Of a DNA stretch of 7,969 nt, positions 6,205 to 7,969 are shown one piece after another. Numbering within the stretch: the first letter of the stretch is position 1; each line of letters starts with the position of its first letter. The translations under genes and the position numbers were made by a program. The notes below the pieces were generated by a model. The model did no database searches, had not been told where the DNA came from, and worked only from the letters and a program-made list of their open reading frames with translations. This stretch comes from Cyanobacteria bacterium UBA8156 (GTDB lineage Bacteria; Cyanobacteriota; Cyanobacteriia; Pseudanabaenales; Pseudanabaenaceae), in NCBI GenBank assembly GCA_003456125.1, contig DMPD01000050.1, positions 1-7,969 on the forward strand. Reading direction: 5' to 3'.

Positions 6205-6755
6205 CTACGGTCTCACCAACGACACCAAACCGGTGACTACCAAGACCAAAGCCCCCAAAAACGCCCACGACAGCCCAAATCCCGCCAATACAATCGTGCC
6301 ATCGTCTTCGAGCAAGCCAAAGCCCGTGACAAAATCCCCATGGCGGGCACCGTGTTGGTTCCTGGAATCGGCAAAATCATCGCGATCGCCATGAGGGCCA
6401 CCGCACCACTATCCGCCCTGACCGACACACTCCGGCCAACCGCGGTTGGGTCAGCTTTTCCAGACGATACAACCAGGGTAAGGCCTCCGGCAACACCCCC
6501 GCCAAAGCCGTCCGGGCGATCGGGCACCGCCAGCGGCAGCCAGGGACTGGGGCGACCCACCAACCATTGCAGCGCCAGAATCAACACCACCACACCAAAC
6601 GGCGTGGAATACCCCGACGCCGGTATGGGCAAAGCCGACGGCAACGACAGCAACACAAACAACAGCCCAAAGGCGCGATCGCCTGCCGTGGGCAACACCT
6701 GTCCCGGGTCTTCCCCCACGGTCAGTTCCTGCAAGTCGGCGGAGAGTTTGGCCAT
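6205..6755 (-). pseudogene. exoD: ExoD-family exopolysaccharide-synthesis membrane protein, broken by three frameshifts
   Basis: Read from the ATG at 6755, the first ~80 residues are a normal cyanobacterial ExoD N-terminus (MAKLSADLQEL, GDRAFGLLFVLLSLPSALPI, GYSTPFG, LALQWLVGRPSPWLP). Family-like sequence then jumps frame. ALAGVLPEALPWLYRLEKL continues in the +1 frame after about 6509-6525 (one extra base). ALMAIAMILPIPGTNTVPAM returns to the first frame after about 6408-6414 (one base missing). FVTGFGLLEDDGTIVLAGF lies in the third frame after the A-run at 6331-6334 (one base missing), ending at the TAG at 6205-6207. The length, 551 bases, is exactly one short of 184 codons, matching +1-1-1. 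ExoD proteins are small inner-membrane proteins linked to exopolysaccharide synthesis. The first frame stays open until 6237, so an automatic caller would report a scrambled ~173-residue protein. Flanking genes are intact. Sequencing error is the alternative. Confidence 0.78.
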
Positions 6756-6767
6756 TTTTTTTGCGGT

Positions 6768-7154
6768 ATGCTGAACCCAATGCTCGTTTATGGTAGCGGC
6801 TTGAATCCCATTCCCGTCCCGTCCCCCATTCACTACGAACTGCTGCTGCAATTGTTGGAGCGGCAGACCCTCCCCGCCCTGGAATCCGCCCAGCAGGATG
6901 TCCAGCACGGCAAAGCCGTCGCCGAGTTGCTGCCGGATGTGCAGCAAGCCCTGATCCTGTTGCGCAAGGCCGCCTCCATTCAACGCCAACTCGAAGCCGA
7001 TTGTGCCTACCGGGGACTGCCCATCACCCACCGTTGGGCCCTCAACGAAACCACCCAGACCACCCCTTTGGCCTGGGAGTCCACCGGCAACCCGGAAAGT
7101 AAAGTGGAAAATAGCTCCAGCAATGGGCAATCCCTTTGTGCCCCAACCCCTTAA
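6768..7154 (+). CDS. Small cyanobacterial conserved protein of unknown function (possibly DUF5340)
   Basis: The product is 128 residues from the ATG at 6768, or 124 from the ATG at 6780; neither has a visible ribosome site. The recognisable part starts at PIPVPSPIHYELLLQLLERQ (15-34), continues through two Leu/Gln/Ala-rich amphipathic helices (LPALESAQQDV, LLPDVQQALILLRKAASIQ) and ends near YRGLPITHRWALNE. This resembles short cyanobacterial proteins that I recall as DUF5340, but the assignment is from memory and unverified. The remaining ~35 residues are Ser/Thr/Asn/Pro-rich and look disordered. No membrane segment or signal peptide is seen, so a soluble helical protein is expected. The gene is divergent from the broken exoD, with 12 bp between start codons, so promoters must lie inside the opposing genes. 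It is followed after 102 bp by the DoxX-like gene. Confidence 0.7.
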   Translation: MLNPMLVYGSGLNPIPVPSPIHYELLLQLLERQTLPALESAQQDVQHGKAVAELLPDVQQALILLRKAASIQRQLEADCAYRGLPITHRWALNETTQTTPLAWESTGNPESKVENSSSNGQSLCAPTP

Positions 7155-7256
7155 AATTTTCCCGTTGACGGTATTGATGGTGAACCAAACCCATTGCTGT
7201 TCCTACTAAAACCAAGACACAAAGAGCCGTAGCGAGTCACCAAGATCAATAGGGCG

Positions 7257-7805
7257 ATGAATTTTATGGAAAAAGACCCTGTACGCAAAGACCCTGAACT
7301 CAAACACCCTGAATTCAAGGTGCGAGCCGAAGATGTTGGCTTGGCCTACTTCTGGTTACGGATCATCGTGGGGGTGAACTACTTTAACCATGGTTTTGTC
7401 CGCCTCGGGAACCTGACGGGTTTCGCCGATGCTATGGCCGAACGCTTCAAGGATACGTTTTTGCCTTCGGGTTTGGTGTGGATCACGGGGCTGGCGGTCT
7501 CCCCCGTGGAATTGGTGGTGGGTCTGTTGATTACGGTGGGCTGGTTCACCCGCTCGGCCCTGGTGGCCACCTTCGCCCTGATGCTGGTGTTGATGTACGG
7601 TGTCACGCTACTTCAAGATTGGGATACGGCCAGCAGTCAATTGGTTTACGACTTGATCTTGTTTGTGTTGTTGGCCGGCCTGGGCTACAACCGCTGGGCG
7701 ATCGACAATTGGCTCCAGACCCGGCAAACCCAGCGCGACTTCCCTCCCGATCCACCCCTGCCGGGCACTCCCCGTCGCCGTACCCGCCGCTCCCAATGGG
7801 TTTAG
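7257..7805 (+). CDS. DoxX-family four-helix membrane protein
   Basis: The product is 182 residues from the ATG at 7257; the in-frame ATG at 7266 is a close alternative, and no convincing ribosome site is present for either. Four hydrophobic segments fit the DoxX fold: about 28-47 (YFWLRIIVGVNYFNHG), 72-95 (LVWITGLAVSPVELVVGLL), 100-119 (SALVATFALMLVLMYGV) and 129-147 (LVYDLILFVLLAGLGY). The first helix with an Asn-His-Gly turn and the Glu in the second helix are typical. DoxX relatives include the small subunit of archaeal thiosulfate:quinone oxidoreductase, but most bacterial members have no known reaction. The soluble N-terminus is made of a 5-residue repeat (KDPVR, KDPEL, KHPEF), and the C-terminus ends in a basic tail (TPRRRTRR) that should face the cytoplasm. 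It is probably transcribed on its own. Confidence 0.82.
   Translation: MNFMEKDPVRKDPELKHPEFKVRAEDVGLAYFWLRIIVGVNYFNHGFVRLGNLTGFADAMAERFKDTFLPSGLVWITGLAVSPVELVVGLLITVGWFTRSALVATFALMLVLMYGVTLLQDWDTASSQLVYDLILFVLLAGLGYNRWAIDNWLQTRQTQRDFPPDPPLPGTPRRRTRRSQWV
7272..7316 (+). repeat. 15-bp in-frame tandem repeat, three copies, in the DoxX-like gene
   Basis: Units at 7272-7286, 7287-7301 and 7302-7316 share AAAGACCCTG or AAACACCCTG at their start and encode KDPVR, KDPEL and KHPEF. The repeat forms the cytoplasmic N-terminus ahead of the first membrane helix, outside the conserved domain. Confidence 0.85.
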
Positions 7806-7969
7806 TTGGGAGTTTTCCTGGGAATTGAACGGTGGATTTGCTGGTGTATCTAGCTGGGTAAACTTAGCTGGGAAAAGCACATATCCGTGTGTGCCTGTAC
7901 TGTATGTCAACTGTATGTCATCAGTGCACGACCTATTGCTGCGTGACTTATAGTCGTTTCAGATAAAAA
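7806..7969. other. Non-coding end of window with short repeats
   Basis: After the DoxX-like stop codon this stretch is richer in A/T than the rest of the window and holds no convincing gene. It contains the near-repeats TAGTTGGGA, TAGCTGGGT and TAGCTGGGA at 7803, 7851 and 7865. It also has an exact 11-bp tandem duplication at 7899-7920 and a TATAGT hexamer at 7949-7954. The hexamer could be a -10 box for a gene to the right, though no matching -35 is seen. No terminator hairpin for the DoxX-like gene was found. Confidence 0.5.
7899..7920. repeat. Exact 11-bp tandem duplication
   Basis: ACTGTATGTCA occurs at 7899-7909 and immediately again at 7910-7920. It lies in the intergenic region to the right of the DoxX-like gene, about 30 bases before a TATAGT hexamer. 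It may be a doubled protein-binding site or a simple slippage duplication. Confidence 0.85.

Noticed and set aside
6237..7130. A single 297-residue minus-strand protein
   Set aside because: Only the part after the ATG at 6755 resembles ExoD. The upstream part is the complement of the small conserved protein, and the downstream part is ExoD read in wrong frames.
7165..7209. Promoter for the DoxX-like gene from TTGACG at 7165
   Set aside because: TTGACG is a good -35, but the position 17 bases downstream reads AACCCA. The nearest -10-like hexamer, TACTAA at 7204, is too far away.

Overview
The window is chromosomal DNA of a cyanobacterium. Two signals agree. The palindrome GCGATCGC (HIP1) occurs 16 times by hand count in about 8 kb, where roughly 0.1 would be expected by chance. 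The window also carries a cyanobacterial-type beta-carotene hydroxylase (crtR). Genus or species cannot be read from the sequence. No rRNA, tRNA, IS element or CRISPR array was seen.

Layout. Positions 1-198 hold the end of a tandem array of 42-bp units that probably continues to the left of the window. A short non-coding stretch with a HIP1-centred direct repeat follows. On the minus strand lie a small exported protein of unknown function (1271-1864) and, 28 bp downstream, an Rpn/PD-(D/E)XK nuclease-like protein with a DUF4351-type tail (358-1242). Divergent from them, with only 36 bp between start codons, is a plus-strand run of three closely spaced genes: two family-2 glycosyltransferases (1901-2935 and 2971-4269) and an aldose-1-epimerase-like protein (4298-5182). 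Gaps of 35 and 28 bp suggest one transcript for sugar transfer and sugar supply, for example surface polysaccharide, O-antigen or glycolipid; the acceptor is unknown.

A G/C-rich hairpin sits in the 66-bp convergent gap before crtR (5249-6151, minus). Upstream of crtR on the same strand is an ExoD-family membrane-protein gene (6205-6755) that has suffered three single-base frameshifts. It is read here as a pseudogene, with sequencing error as the alternative. Divergent from it, 12 bp away, is a small cyanobacterial protein of unknown function (6768-7154), followed by a DoxX-like four-helix membrane protein (7257-7805). The last 164 bases hold only short repeats.

Most of the region looks like ordinary cyanobacterial chromosome. 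The observations most worth following are the near-identical C-terminal tail on two otherwise divergent neighbouring glycosyltransferases, the triple-frameshifted exoD, and the 42-bp repeat array next to an Rpn-type nuclease gene. No clearly new multi-gene system was found.
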